From Christensenellaceae bacterium (GTDB lineage: Bacteria > Bacillota > Clostridia > Christensenellales > CAG-138), in the NCBI GenBank assembly GCA_022510765.1, contig JAFLSU010000016.1, forward strand, positions 1 through 36,403: a DNA stretch of 36,403 nucleotides, written 5' to 3'. Both the position numbers and the translations under genes were made by a program. The notes beneath the pieces are model-generated. The model saw only the letters and a program-made list of their open reading frames with translations. It made no database searches and was not told the DNA's origin. Below are positions 26,163 through 35,322 of this stretch, piece after piece (within the stretch, counting starts at the first letter, position 1; every line of letters begins with the position of its first letter).

Positions 26163-26196
26163 GTAAAAGTTCCAAGAATATCAGGAAATAAGCTGT

Positions 26197-27378
26197 TTAG
26201 ATGCCCATTTCTTCCTTGACTTCCTTGAAGCATTTGACCGCAAAATCGAGGTCTTCCTTGCTGTGACCTGCGGAAACCTGCGTTCTGATCCTTGCCTTGC
26301 CCATCGGGACAACGGGATAGCAGAAGCCGACAACATATACGCCCTTATCGAGCATACGCCTTGCAAATTCCTGTGCAACCTTTGCATCATACAGCATTAC
26401 GGGGACGATCGGATGGGTGCTTTCGGGAACATCGAAGCCGAGCTTTCCAAGCTCCTCGCGGAAATAACGGGTGTTCTCGTGCACCTTATCCCTCAAAGCG
26501 GTCGACTCGCTCAGCATATCGAATACGCGGATGGATGCGGCGCAGATAGCGGGTGCAAGTGTATTTGAGAAGAGGTAAGGACGGGATTTCTGACGAAGCA
26601 TATCGATGACCTCTTGGCGCGCTGCGGTATATCCGCCGCTTGCTCCGCCAAGAGCCTTGCCGAGGGTACCCGTGATGATGTCCACGCGACCCATCACGCC
26701 GCAATGCTCGTGAGTACCCTTGCCGTGCTCGCCCATGAAGCCTACCGCATGGCTGTCGTCAACCATGACGAGCGCACCGTACTCATCCGCAAGATCGCAG
26801 ATAGCAGGCAGATTCGCAATGAAACCGTCCATCGAGAATACGCCATCGGTTGCGATAAGCTTGATACGGCAATCCTTTGCAGCTTCAAGCTGAGCGCGAA
26901 GGTCTTCCATGTTGTTGTTCTTATAGCGGAACCTATGAGCCTTACAGAGACGAACGCCGTCGATGATGCTTGCATGGTTCAGTTCGTCCGAAATGATAGC
27001 GTCGTCCGGTCCGAGAAGCGTCTCAAACAGACCACCGTTTGCATCGAAGCAGGAAGTATAGAGGATGCAGTCATCCATGCCGAGGAAATCGGCGATCTTG
27101 CGCTCGAGATTCTTATGGAGCTGCTGAGTTCCGCAAATGAAACGAACCGAGGACAGACCGAAACCCCATTCGTCATAGCTTGCCTTAGCAGCCTCTATAA
27201 GTTCAGGATGATTCGACAGACCAAGATAGTTGTTTGCGCACATATTGAGAACGCCGTTCGTCTTGGTGGTATCGATGCGGGACTTCTGCGGAGTTGTGAT
27301 GATCCGCTCGTCCTTGTAGGTACCTGCGTCCTTTATGGAAGCGAGTTCGTTACGGAAAATTTCGTAAACCTGTTTCAT
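26197..27378 (-). CDS. kbl: Glycine C-acetyltransferase (2-amino-3-ketobutyrate CoA ligase)
   Basis: PLP enzyme that cleaves 2-amino-3-oxobutyrate with CoA to glycine and acetyl-CoA, the second step of threonine breakdown. The 393 residues show [17 protein letters not shown], the alpha-oxoamine synthase signature [11 protein letters not shown], and the PLP lysine K241 in [14 protein letters not shown]. The C-terminus ([19 protein letters not shown]) is as in Kbl. It follows tdh by 18 bases. Other alpha-oxoamine synthases such as BioF are less likely, given the tdh neighbour and overall match. Confidence 0.95.
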   Translation of the reverse strand: MKQVYEIFRNELASIKDAGTYKDERIITTPQKSRIDTTKTNGVLNMCANNYLGLSNHPELIEAAKASYDEWGFGLSSVRFICGTQQLHKNLERKIADFLGMDDCILYTSCFDANGGLFETLLGPDDAIISDELNHASIIDGVRLCKAHRFRYKNNNMEDLRAQLEAAKDCRIKLIATDGVFSMDGFIANLPAICDLADEYGALVMVDDSHAVGFMGEHGKGTHEHCGVMGRVDIITGTLGKALGGASGGYTAARQEVIDMLRQKSRPYLFSNTLAPAICAASIRVFDMLSESTALRDKVHENTRYFREELGKLGFDVPESTHPIVPVMLYDAKVAQEFARRMLDKGVYVVGFCYPVVPMGKARIRTQVSAGHSKEDLDFAVKCFKEVKEEMGI

Positions 27379-27396
27379 AGTTTTTATCTCCCAAAA

Positions 27397-28440
27397 TTAT
27401 TTTGTCCAATCAAGAACCACTTTGCCGCTGTTGCCGCTGTTCATTGCTTCAAAGCCCTTTTCAAAATCGCGATAGTTGAACCTATGGGTGATGATCGGGC
27501 TGAGATCAAGCCCCGCCTGAACCATCGCACCCATCTTGTACCAGGTTTCAAACATCTTCCTGCCATAGATACCCTGGAGGGTCAGCCCCTTGAAGATTAT
27601 TTCATTCCAATCGACTACCGTTCCGGGGCCTGCGATGCCAAGCAGTGCGACCTTGCCGCCGTTGCGCATGGAACCAATGAGCTGATTGAGCGCTCTGCCG
27701 TTGCCACTCATCTCAAGACCGACATCGAAGCCCTCCTTGATCCCAAGTTCCTTCATAACTTCGTTCAGATCCTCTTTAGCAACGTTTACCACACGGGTTG
27801 CCCCCATGGTCTTTGCTAAACTAAGCCTGTACTCGTTTACATCGGTGATAACGACATTGCGTGCTCCGTTGTGCTTGCAGATAGCAACTGCCATTATGCC
27901 GATGGGACCTGCGCCGGTGATGATGACGTCCTCTCCGACAACATCGAACATCAATGCGGTATGAGTAGCATTTCCGTAGGCATCGAAGAAAGAAATAATA
28001 TCCTCGGGTATGTCGTTATCATCCATTGGGATCACATTGCTTGCGGGAATGCAAACGTACTCCGCAAACGCGCCATTGCGTTCAACGCCAACGCCCTTTG
28101 TATGGGCGCACCACTGACCGTTTCCGCTGCGGCAGTTGCGGCAATGACCGCATACAATGTGGCCTTCACCCGAAACACGCTGTCCGACATAATATCCCGT
28201 CACGCCCTCGCCGAGCTCGGCAATCTCGCCAACGTATTCATGTCCGATCGTTACAGAAGGCGTTATATGCTGCTGCGCCCAAGGATCCCAGTTGTAGATA
28301 TGCACATCGGTACCACAAATGGCGGTCTTATGAACTTTGATGAGCACCTCTCCCATACCGGGCTCGGGAACGGGAACCTGCATAAGCGTAAGCCCCTTGC
28401 CGGCAACCGTTTTAACAAGAGCATCCATCATTTTTGTCAT
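27397..28440 (-). CDS. tdh: L-threonine 3-dehydrogenase
   Basis: Zinc-dependent NAD+ alcohol dehydrogenase-family enzyme oxidising L-threonine to 2-amino-3-oxobutyrate, the substrate of Kbl. At 347 residues, the catalytic zinc ligands are C42 and H67 with E68 ([23 protein letters not shown]). The structural zinc site is C97, C100, C103, C111. The nucleotide fold contains [13 protein letters not shown] 28440 is ten bases after GGAGG. It is the middle gene of the aminotransferase-tdh-kbl operon. Confidence 0.96.
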   Translation of the reverse strand: MTKMMDALVKTVAGKGLTLMQVPVPEPGMGEVLIKVHKTAICGTDVHIYNWDPWAQQHITPSVTIGHEYVGEIAELGEGVTGYYVGQRVSGEGHIVCGHCRNCRSGNGQWCAHTKGVGVERNGAFAEYVCIPASNVIPMDDNDIPEDIISFFDAYGNATHTALMFDVVGEDVIITGAGPIGIMAVAICKHNGARNVVITDVNEYRLSLAKTMGATRVVNVAKEDLNEVMKELGIKEGFDVGLEMSGNGRALNQLIGSMRNGGKVALLGIAGPGTVVDWNEIIFKGLTLQGIYGRKMFETWYKMGAMVQAGLDLSPIITHRFNYRDFEKGFEAMNSGNSGKVVLDWTK

Positions 28441-28470
28441 AGTATTATTTCCTCCGATAACTTAATTAAT

Positions 28471-29745
28471 TTATATGCCAAGCAGCTTTTCGACTGCGGC
28501 GAGCTTGATGCAGACGCAGAGAACCTGCATTGCTTTTTCAAGCTCGTCAAGCGGAGGGAAGCTGGGTGCAATACGTAAATTACTATTGTTAGGATCGTTC
28601 TTGTACGGGTAGGTGGCTCCCGCCTCGGTCATGACGACCCCCGCCTCCTTGCATAGTTCATGGACGCGCTTTGCACAGCCGCTCAAAACATTCAGGCTGA
28701 CAAAATATCCGCCCGTCGGCCTATGCCAGGACGCAATATCAAGCGGCGCAATATGTTCATCAAGATAATTAAGTACGACATCGAACTTCGGCTTTAAAAC
28801 TGCTGCGTGCTTTTTCATATGCATGAGGACTCCATCGGAATCCTTAAAGAACAGCACATGGCGAAGTTGATTGAGCTTATCGAAGCTTATGATTTGAGCA
28901 CTGAGAAGCTTCTTCATATGAGCCATATTGGCTTCGCTGCACGCAAAGCAGGCAACGCCCGCACCGGGGAATGTAATCTTAGATGTAGAAGCAAACTCAA
29001 ATACCATATCAGGATTCCCTGCCGAGGCACAGGCTTCAAGAATGTTTATAAACGGAACATAATTCCCTTCAAACTCATGAACGCAGTATGCGTTATCCCA
29101 AACAAGAACGAAATCCGATGCGGCAGGCTTCAAAGCTGCAATGCGGCGAACCGTATTATCGGAATAGGTTATTCCATCGGGGTTGGAGTACTTTGGTACG
29201 CACCACATTCCCTTCACGGAATCATCTTTGATAAGGTTTTCAACCATGTCCATATCAGGGCCATCCTCGTGCATCGGAATGGTGATAAGCTCCATGCCAA
29301 AGGAAGCGGAAATGGTGAAATGACGGTCATATCCCGGTGCTGGGCAAAGGAATTTTACCTTTTCAAGCTGCGACCAGGGTTTCTCTGAATGCAGCATTCC
29401 GTGAGTATATGCCTTTGCAATCAAGTCGTACATAAGGGTAAGGCTTGCGTTGCCGCCGACAAATACCTGCTCATGCCTTACTCCCAACAGATCAGCAAAC
29501 AGCCTGCGGCAAGCGGGCATACCCATTATCTCTCCGTAGTTCCGAGCCTCTACCCCATCAAGCATCGTGGCTTCGGGATCAATGTGCATGTTAAGAAGAT
29601 CGTTCGAAAGATTGAGTTGTTCCTTAGCGGGCTTGCCCCTTGACATATCAAGATGAAGCGCTTGAGCCTTACAAGCTTCGTACTCCTCAAGCGTTTGAGC
29701 GTGGAACTCCCTGAGTTCCGATGCGGACATTTCTTTAAGCTTCAT
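28471..29745 (-). CDS. Class I/II PLP aminotransferase (aspartate-aminotransferase-like)
   Basis: A 424-residue fold-type I aminotransferase of the bacterial group that opens with a helical segment and SRGKPAKEQLNLSN. VWDNAYCVHEF carries the cofactor-binding aspartate and tyrosine. The PLP lysine is K256 in STSKITFPGAG. SNLRIAPSFPP holds the carboxylate-binding arginine. The start is ATG 29745 after GGGGGA; an in-frame start at 29763 would include this site. It leads the tdh-kbl operon behind a consensus promoter. The amino donor may be aspartate or alanine; the sequence alone does not decide. Confidence 0.9.
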   Translation of the reverse strand: MKLKEMSASELREFHAQTLEEYEACKAQALHLDMSRGKPAKEQLNLSNDLLNMHIDPEATMLDGVEARNYGEIMGMPACRRLFADLLGVRHEQVFVGGNASLTLMYDLIAKAYTHGMLHSEKPWSQLEKVKFLCPAPGYDRHFTISASFGMELITIPMHEDGPDMDMVENLIKDDSVKGMWCVPKYSNPDGITYSDNTVRRIAALKPAASDFVLVWDNAYCVHEFEGNYVPFINILEACASAGNPDMVFEFASTSKITFPGAGVACFACSEANMAHMKKLLSAQIISFDKLNQLRHVLFFKDSDGVLMHMKKHAAVLKPKFDVVLNYLDEHIAPLDIASWHRPTGGYFVSLNVLSGCAKRVHELCKEAGVVMTEAGATYPYKNDPNNSNLRIAPSFPPLDELEKAMQVLCVCIKLAAVEKLLGI

Positions 29746-29788
29746 ATTTCCCCCATAAAGCATAATTTTCGAATATGTTCCTCATGAA

Positions 29789-29817
29789 ATTATAGTCCTA
29801 TCAATTAACCATGTCAA
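29789..29817 (-). promoter_or_regulatory. Consensus promoter of the aminotransferase-tdh-kbl operon
   Basis: On the minus strand TTGACA (29812-29817), 17 bases, TATAAT (29789-29794): an exact SigA consensus. The leader is about 35 bases. Confidence 0.88.
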
Positions 29818-29856
29818 ACTATATATTGGGATTGTTGTCAATCAATCCAACAGCAG

Positions 29857-29884
29857 TTTACAATTTATGATTATGTGATACAAT
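29857..29884 (+). promoter_or_regulatory. Probable promoter of the sirtuin gene
   Basis: TTTACA (29857-29862), 16 bases, TACAAT (29879-29884), with an extended -10 TG one base before the hexamer. It ends 20 bases before the GGAGG at 29905. Confidence 0.55.
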
Positions 29885-29919
29885 ACCATGAAATGAAGCT
29901 TAAAGGAGGAATGCGGTAT

Positions 29920-30651
29920 ATGTGTATGAATGAAACGGATGCGCTAAAGCGGATGATCGATGACAGCAACAGAATAGTTTTTCTTGGAGGCGCGGGCGTA
30001 TCCACCGAAAGCGGAATAGCCGATTTTCGCAGCGAAAACGGTATTTTTGAAGCCATCGAGAAATTCGGGTATCCACCCGAGACCCTGCTGTCCCATACTT
30101 TTTTCGTTCAGCAGCCCGATGTGTTCTTTCGGTACTATAAGAGTTTGCTTATGACCACCGACGCTAAGCCGAATGCTGCTCACGACGCACTTGCTGCTCT
30201 TGAAAAAAGCGGCAAACTCACCTGCGTCATCACGCAGAATATCGATGGGCTTCATCAGCTCGGCGGCAGCAAGAAGGTTTTTGAGCTGCATGGTTCAATC
30301 CATCGCAATCACTGCATGAAGTGCGACCGATTCTTTGACGCAGAATACGTAAAAAATTATGATGGTATCCCGTACTGTCCGTGTGGGGGCATGATAAAAC
30401 CCGATGTGGTGTTATATGAGGAGCAGCTCGATATGGACGTTCTCGAAGGGGCGATAGCGCATCTGATGCGTGCGGATATGCTAATCGTCGGAGGAACATC
30501 TTTAGTGGTGTACCCCGCTGCCGGTCTAATCAATTATTATAGCGGAAATCGGCTTGTGTTAATTAATAAGAGCGAAACACCCTATGATTCATACGCCAAT
30601 CTCGTGATCCATGAATCAATAGGAAGGGTGCTTTCCCAAGTCGTATCGTAG
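29920..30651 (+). CDS. cobB: NAD-dependent protein deacylase, Sir2 family
   Basis: Sirtuin removing acetyl or other acyl groups from lysines, consuming NAD+. From ATG 29920 there are 243 residues. NAD-binding GAGVSTESGIADFR is at 24-37 and TQNIDGLH at 105-112. The catalytic histidine is H124 in ELHGSIH, and the zinc ligands are C132, C135, C153, C155. The start is chosen nine bases after GGAGGA; ATG 29911 is too close to it and ATG 29926 rather far. It is a single gene, convergent with the PIN/TRAM gene 30 bases away and with no clear terminator between. A link to acetyl-CoA made by Kbl next door is only speculative. Confidence 0.94.
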   Translation: MCMNETDALKRMIDDSNRIVFLGGAGVSTESGIADFRSENGIFEAIEKFGYPPETLLSHTFFVQQPDVFFRYYKSLLMTTDAKPNAAHDALAALEKSGKLTCVITQNIDGLHQLGGSKKVFELHGSIHRNHCMKCDRFFDAEYVKNYDGIPYCPCGGMIKPDVVLYEEQLDMDVLEGAIAHLMRADMLIVGGTSLVVYPAAGLINYYSGNRLVLINKSETPYDSYANLVIHESIGRVLSQVVS

Positions 30652-30681
30652 CGGCGGCGCATGGAAACTTAGCTAATTACA

Positions 30682-31752
30682 TCAGTCATTCTTTGCCTTT
30701 GCAAACACCATACGCCCGGCAGAAGTTTGAAGCACGCTGGTTACAGTAGCGACTATTGTGCGTCCAATAAGATCCCTTGCTCCGTCGATAACTATCATTG
30801 TGCCGTCATCAAAATACGCAACGCCCTGTGTTGCTTCCTTACCTTCCTTAACAACTGTGACGGTGACGTCCTCGCCTGCCGTAACAATGATGCGCAGCGC
30901 ATTTGCCAGGTCGTTGATATTAAACACGGGCACGCCCTCAACTGAGGCGACCTTATTAAGATTAAAATCATTGGTTACTACCATTCCATGAAAGTCCAAT
31001 GCAAATCTAAGGAGCTTTGCATCAACTTCCGCAATCTCGGGGTACTCACGATTATAGACAGCAATGGACTGCGATTCCTGCATCTTTTCGAGCATATCAA
31101 GTCCACGTCTCCCCCGCGCACGTTTTGCGGGGTCGGCACTGTCTGAGATGTGGCGAAGCTCATCAAGAACAAATCGCGGGATGATGATCGTTCCTTCGAC
31201 AAGTCCTGTTTTGTATATGTCAAAAAATCTTCCGTCAATTATCGCGGAAGTATCCATCACCTTTGGTACAGCTATCGAACGCCCCGGACGTTCGCTTCGA
31301 CGAAACCATTTTGGAAGATTGATTTCTTTAATGCGCTTCGTAGGGATCATCCATCCGAGGTATCCAAGTATCAAAAATATGCCGACGCTGATAACAATGC
31401 CTACGATCTGCGGTCTTATCTTGAACGCAAGCGTGCTTAATAGATACGCAACGATAAGTCCAAGAATCAAACCTATGACACCGATAAAGATCTCTGGCAA
31501 CGGCACATCAAGAAAGCGCTTTTCTATGGACGATACAATGTATTTGCAAGCATTGATGATTTTAGGAGCAAACAGACATAGAATCAATCCAAGCAGTCCG
31601 CCTAGCACGATATAAAGAAGGGCATTGATCCACGCCGCAGTGCTTTCAGGAAAAACACTGAGCAAGGAACTGTCAATAATCAACTGAGCAACACTAAGCC
31701 CGGCAGCAATGCCCAATATCGCGCCTATTGTGCGGATTATCTTTTTATCCAA
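30682..31752 (-). CDS. PIN/TRAM-domain membrane protein (YacL type)
   Basis: A 356-residue protein with about four N-terminal membrane segments (residues 8-140). A PIN nuclease-like domain follows, with acidic residues in MDTSAIIDGRF, LDELRHISD, DAKLLRFAL and VTNDFNLN. A C-terminal TRAM domain (about residues 290-350) suggests RNA binding. It corresponds to Bacillus YacL, of uncertain function, possibly a membrane-bound ribonuclease. It starts at TTG 31752 behind GTGAGG. It lies 57 bases after carD, an association often seen in Clostridia, but the ispD-ispF genes that often follow are absent here. A separate promoter lies in the end of carD. Confidence 0.9.
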   Translation of the reverse strand: MDKKIIRTIGAILGIAAGLSVAQLIIDSSLLSVFPESTAAWINALLYIVLGGLLGLILCLFAPKIINACKYIVSSIEKRFLDVPLPEIFIGVIGLILGLIVAYLLSTLAFKIRPQIVGIVISVGIFLILGYLGWMIPTKRIKEINLPKWFRRSERPGRSIAVPKVMDTSAIIDGRFFDIYKTGLVEGTIIIPRFVLDELRHISDSADPAKRARGRRGLDMLEKMQESQSIAVYNREYPEIAEVDAKLLRFALDFHGMVVTNDFNLNKVASVEGVPVFNINDLANALRIIVTAGEDVTVTVVKEGKEATQGVAYFDDGTMIVIDGARDLIGRTIVATVTSVLQTSAGRMVFAKAKND

Positions 31753-31795
31753 TATGCCTCACTTCCATTCATAATAGTACAATGAATTGGGTTCT

Positions 31796-31824
31796 ATTAT
31801 AATAACGGTTTATCCGAGCAGCAA
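31796..31824 (-). promoter_or_regulatory. Internal promoter for the PIN/TRAM gene at the end of carD
   Basis: On the minus strand TTGCTG (31819-31824), 17 bases, TATAAT (31796-31801). The -35 lies inside the last codons of carD. Confidence 0.55.
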
Positions 31825-32277
31825 TTCGATTTCGTCCACATCCTTGCCGTATGCGACGGAAAGCTCACTCATGAGTATGGACTTTGCGGTCTGAAGCATC
31901 TTTCGCTCTCCTGACGATAGACCCTTTCCGCAATCCCTTGAGTTCAAGCATAATACGACATCCACAACACTATACGGATCACCAAGGCGCAGCTTGTCTA
32001 AGTTGTCACGATACCTTTGGTTCCAATTATCGCTTCCGTTGTTAGGGGGTGTGGATTTATAGTACTTTATGATATTCTCGCATTCGCCGGATGGCACTAC
32101 ATGGCGCAGGCCTACGCGCTCCGCCCCTTCTACAGGAATCATGGCAGTCATACGCGAGCTTACAAAGCGAAGCACATAGTATTCAGCGCTCTTGCCTAAA
32201 ACATCCTGAACTTCAATTGATTCTATTGTTCCGATACCATGCATTGGATAGCAGACGGTATCACCGATTGAAAACAT
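31810..32277 (-). CDS. carD: CarD/CdnL-family transcriptional regulator
   Basis: A 155-residue RNA-polymerase-binding protein. The N-terminal domain (MFSIGDTVCYPMHGIGTIESI) is the CarD_TRCF module that contacts the beta subunit. The helical C-terminal domain, which in mycobacterial CarD stabilises the open promoter complex, covers about residues 65-155. The start is ATG 32277, six bases after AGGAGG; an in-frame start at 32322 would place this site inside the gene. It is driven by a strong promoter at 32330-32358. The PIN/TRAM gene follows. Confidence 0.93.
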   Translation of the reverse strand: MFSIGDTVCYPMHGIGTIESIEVQDVLGKSAEYYVLRFVSSRMTAMIPVEGAERVGLRHVVPSGECENIIKYYKSTPPNNGSDNWNQRYRDNLDKLRLGDPYSVVDVVLCLNSRDCGKGLSSGERKMLQTAKSILMSELSVAYGKDVDEIELLLG

Positions 32278-32329
32278 AATATCCTCCTGCCGCTGAGTGG
32301 AAAACGCTCCATTCGCTTCCACTGTAGCA

Positions 32330-32358
32330 ATAATATCATTTTTTCAAACAAGTGTCAA
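32330..32358 (-). promoter_or_regulatory. Promoter of carD
   Basis: On the minus strand TTGACA (32353-32358), 17 bases, TATTAT (32330-32335). The leader of about 45 bases contains a GTGGAA/TTCCAC hairpin (32297-32322), just before the ribosome site. Confidence 0.8.
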
Positions 32359-32450
32359 GAAATTGAATAAGGCCAACTGCGATACATAGTTTTCATAAGC
32401 CGAAAAGGGCTTAAGAGCCTTCCCGACCAGCCAAACGATTTCGAGCGGTT

Positions 32451-33170
32451 TTAAGCGATTTCAAGCGCTATCTCCATCATTTGTGTAAAAGAATTTTGGC
32501 GTTCTTCTGCGGTGCAGTCCTTGCCCGGATTTAGGGGAAGGTCGGATATTGTACAGATGCAGAGTGCATTCTTCCCCGCCCTTGCAGCATTGCAGTAAAG
32601 AGCGGCGCTTTCCATTTCGACCGCCAAAACGCCCATCTTTTGCCAGTCTGCTAAGCTCAGCGCATCATCATAGAATGTATCCGACGAATAGAGATTGCCC
32701 ACCATATAATTTGCACCCGTCTTTTCGACTGCAAGGACGGCTTTTTTGAGTAATTCAAAGCTCGCTATCGGAGCAAAGGTTCCGGGAAGCCTGAATTGAC
32801 TTGCGTAATTTGAGTTTGTGCATGCACCCATGCCGATAACGATGTCCCGAATATTAAGCTTCGGGTGGATGGCACCTGCCGTACCGATGCGAATGATATT
32901 TTCAACATCATAAAAATTGTACAGCTCATACGAATATATGCCTATGGACGGCATCCCCATTCCGCTTGCCATGACCGAAACGCGCTTGCCATTGTAGTAA
33001 CCCGTATACCCTTGCACCCCTCGTACATCGTTAACAAGAACCGAGTCCGTGAGATAGTTTTCCGCAATGAACTTAGCTCTTTTGGGGTCGCCGGGCATGA
33101 GTACGGTTTTTGCAAACTCGCAAGCATTAGCAGAGATGTGCGGAGTCGGAATGTTCGTTATGTTATTCAT
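32451..33170 (-). CDS. deoD: Purine-nucleoside phosphorylase, DeoD type
   Basis: Phosphorolyses purine (deoxy)nucleosides to base and (deoxy)ribose-1-phosphate for salvage; DeoD enzymes are hexamers. The 239 residues match. The N-terminus holds MPGDPKRAKFIAENYL, the phosphate-binding region includes RIGTAGAI, the substrate-binding motif is VEMESAALY, and the catalytic aspartate is in CTISDLPL. ATG 33170 lies behind CAGGAGG. A -10 TATAAT is seen about 20 bases upstream, without a convincing -35. No clear terminator follows; only weak GGCT/AGCC stems lie in the 32378-32450 gap. Confidence 0.96.
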   Translation of the reverse strand: MNNITNIPTPHISANACEFAKTVLMPGDPKRAKFIAENYLTDSVLVNDVRGVQGYTGYYNGKRVSVMASGMGMPSIGIYSYELYNFYDVENIIRIGTAGAIHPKLNIRDIVIGMGACTNSNYASQFRLPGTFAPIASFELLKKAVLAVEKTGANYMVGNLYSSDTFYDDALSLADWQKMGVLAVEMESAALYCNAARAGKNALCICTISDLPLNPGKDCTAEERQNSFTQMMEIALEIA

Positions 33171-33318
33171 AAATTTCCTCCTGAAAGCACCTATTATAAT
33201 TACAGTATAGTGTACCGTTTCGTTTACATGTATTATTATATCATTTTTAACATTGCCTTACAAGCAAGCAATAAAACATTATATTTTTCAAAAGCTTGAT
33301 GTCAAGCGGAAAATACGG

Positions 33319-33347
33319 TTGACTTTTGGCCTTAATTAGTGTATAAT
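33319..33347 (+). promoter_or_regulatory. Promoter of rpsU
   Basis: TTGACT (33319-33324), 17 bases, TATAAT (33342-33347). RNA would start near 33354, giving a leader of about 75 bases with a long purine run (33409-33422) as the ribosome site. The gap 33171-33318 is AT-rich, with nothing else recognised. Confidence 0.88.
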
Positions 33348-33428
33348 GCTATGGTATTTGAGCAGACTGTGTTGGCATACGTCAATGCAGAAAGCAATTT
33401 CCCGCGTGAGAGAGGGGGGAAACTGATA

Positions 33429-33599
33429 ATGGAAATCCGTGTTGGAGAAAACGAATCCCTGGAAAGCGCAATTAAGCGTTGGAAGCGTAAATGTGCTCGC
33501 TCGGGTATTCTTGCTGATGCGAGGAAGCGTGAGCATTACGAAAAGCCTAGCGTTAAGCGTAAGAAAAAGGCTGAAGCAGCAAGAAAGCGCAAGTATTAA
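33429..33599 (+). CDS. rpsU: Small ribosomal subunit protein bS21
   Basis: A 56-residue basic protein, complete: it opens [20 protein letters not shown] and ends in a lysine/arginine-rich tail ([14 protein letters not shown]). bS21 lies near the 16S 3' end and helps initiation. ATG 33429 is preceded by a purine-rich ribosome site (GAGAGAGGGGGGAA); an in-frame extension back to 33339 would begin inside the promoter. It is a monocistronic unit with its own promoter and terminator. Confidence 0.97.
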   Translation: MEIRVGENESLESAIKRWKRKCARSGILADARKREHYEKPSVKRKKKAEAARKRKY

Positions 33600-33633
33600 T
33601 CGTTGATCATGCGTTTTAACTACTAAAGCATTT

Positions 33634-33660
33634 GGAGCGGCATATATGCTGCTCCTTTTA
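33634..33660 (+). terminator. Terminator of rpsU
   Basis: GGAGCGGC and its partner up to GCTCC (33634-33655) form a near-perfect stem with one G-U pair and a tight loop, followed by TTTTACG. It lies 34 bases after the rpsU stop. Confidence 0.8.
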
Positions 33661-33772
33661 CGTTGTAGTCATTTGCGTCTTTAAATATACCATTTTTTGC
33701 TTTCCTTTGGCTAAGCATTGTGATAGAATATTGTGATTATAGATATCGACATGCGAATCAGGAGGTAATGCT

Positions 33773-34651
33773 TTGGCACGCAGTATGACTGGCTTTGGAA
33801 GAGCCTCGCTCAACATAGACGGAAGAGAGCTTACTATTGAGCTTAAATCGGTCAATCATCGCTATCTTGACATTGGGTTTCGTATGCACCGCTCACTCGG
33901 CTTTCTTGAAGACACGGTTCGTACAACGCTAAGCTCGATGTTGTCGCGCGGTCATATCGATGTGTATGCAACGTATCGAAATACGCGCAATGATGCAAAA
34001 TGCGTGAACATTGATACAGCTCTGCTATCAGCTTATCTTGAATCTGCACGCATCGCGGGGGAACAGTTCATGCTGACCGATGACCTAACGCTATCCAATG
34101 TGCTAAGGCTTCCTGACATTGCAACTGTCATTGAGGCAGACGAGGATCGTGATTCGTTGACCGAGCTTATGAAGCGCACCGTTGCATGCGCTTGCGAGGA
34201 GCTTATCGAGATGCGCATCCGGGAGGGTGAGCGGTTGCGCAATGATCTTTTGCTGCGGCTCGATACCGTACTTGCTATCAGAAAACGGATAGAAGAACGT
34301 GCGCCGCTCGTTACCGAAGAATACAGGAACAAGCTGAATGAACGTATCGCTACCATCCTTTCGGAGGTCGAGGTCGATAGAGCCAGGTTGGCTACCGAAA
34401 TCGCGTTGTTTGCAGATCGCGTCAATATCGATGAAGAACTTGTTCGGCTTATGAGCCACATCACTGCTGCGCGTGATTTGCTTGAAAGCGATAAGCCGAT
34501 AGGAAGAAAGCTCGAATTTGTCGTGCAGGAAATGAACCGCGAATTCAATACGATAGGCTCCAAAGCAAACGATAAGGACATTTCTGCCCTTGTAATCGAT
34601 GGCAAAGCGGAGCTGGAAAAAATTCGGGAACAGATTCAGAATTTCGAATAA
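33773..34651 (+). CDS. YicC/YloC family endoribonuclease
   Basis: A 292-residue protein of the YicC/YloC family. The N-terminus MARSMTGFGRA is the hallmark. The C-terminal DUF1732 part (GRKLEFVVQEMNREFNTIGSK) is well conserved. Family members have been reported to act as endoribonucleases. It starts at TTG 33773, seven bases after GGAGG; a nearby ATG at 33768 is out of frame. It heads the yicC-gmk-rpoZ-priA run, a conserved Firmicutes order. The small remA gene often found between yicC and gmk is missing: only 26 bases separate them. Confidence 0.95.
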   Translation: MARSMTGFGRASLNIDGRELTIELKSVNHRYLDIGFRMHRSLGFLEDTVRTTLSSMLSRGHIDVYATYRNTRNDAKCVNIDTALLSAYLESARIAGEQFMLTDDLTLSNVLRLPDIATVIEADEDRDSLTELMKRTVACACEELIEMRIREGERLRNDLLLRLDTVLAIRKRIEERAPLVTEEYRNKLNERIATILSEVEVDRARLATEIALFADRVNIDEELVRLMSHITAARDLLESDKPIGRKLEFVVQEMNREFNTIGSKANDKDISALVIDGKAELEKIREQIQNFE

Positions 34652-34677
34652 ATTCTTTTATATTATCGAGGTGTACT

Positions 34678-35322
34678 ATGAATAAAAAGGGATTGCTTTT
34701 GGTTCTATCCGGACCATCGGGAGTCGGCAAAGGTACCGTTGCCGCTTCGCTGCTTGATAAGCATAATGACATCTGCTTTTCTGTATCGGCAACCACAAGG
34801 CAGATTCGCCCCGGGGAACAGGAGGGTGTGAGTTATTTTTATAAGTCCGTCGAAGAGTTTAACTCTATGATAGCCAATAATGAATTCCTTGAATACATGT
34901 GCGTATTCGGAAAGAATTATTACGGCACTCCTCGAGCCTATGTCGAGAACAAACTCAATCAGGGCATGAATGTGCTCCTTGATATAGACGTACAGGGCGC
35001 GATGAGCGTAAAAGCCAATTATCCTGAAGCGGTGATGGTCTTTATAGCTCCCCCCAGCCTCTCCGTACTTCGCAGCAGGCTTGTCGGCCGCGCGACCGAG
35101 ACACCCGAAGCTGTAGAGCGTCGACTTGCCGAATGCAAGACCGAGCTTGCATATATTCCAAAATATGATTACGTCGTCGTCAACGATGATTTGAACGCCG
35201 CGGTCGAAGCAATCGAATGCATATTGAGCAGCGCAAAATGCGCATCCAATCGCAACAACGATCTGCTTCAGCAGTTAATGAATGAAGAAATAGAAGAAAT
35301 GAAACCGGAGGTACTATCATGA
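34678..35322 (+). CDS. gmk: Guanylate kinase
   Basis: Phosphorylates GMP to GDP with ATP; essential for GTP supply. The P-loop is LSGPSGVGKGTV (residues 9-20). The GMP-binding region includes SVSATTRQIRPGEQEGV and the LDIDVQGAMSVK segment. The 214 residues are normal. ATG 34678 lies behind GAGGTG. Its final TGA overlaps the rpoZ ATG by four bases. Confidence 0.97.
   Translation: MNKKGLLLVLSGPSGVGKGTVAASLLDKHNDICFSVSATTRQIRPGEQEGVSYFYKSVEEFNSMIANNEFLEYMCVFGKNYYGTPRAYVENKLNQGMNVLLDIDVQGAMSVKANYPEAVMVFIAPPSLSVLRSRLVGRATETPEAVERRLAECKTELAYIPKYDYVVVNDDLNAAVEAIECILSSAKCASNRNNDLLQQLMNEEIEEMKPEVLS

Noticed and set aside
26003-26196. T-box riboswitch for trpS
   Set aside because: The predicted leader is too short, and no T-box sequence or antiterminator pairing was seen.
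26614-27819. 401-codon open frame on the plus strand
   Set aside because: It lies fully antisense to kbl and tdh, shows no recognisable domain, and has no ribosome site.
32278-32322. N-terminal extension of CarD by 15 residues
   Set aside because: It spans the leader hairpin and the AGGAGG ribosome site; the family begins at MFSIGD.
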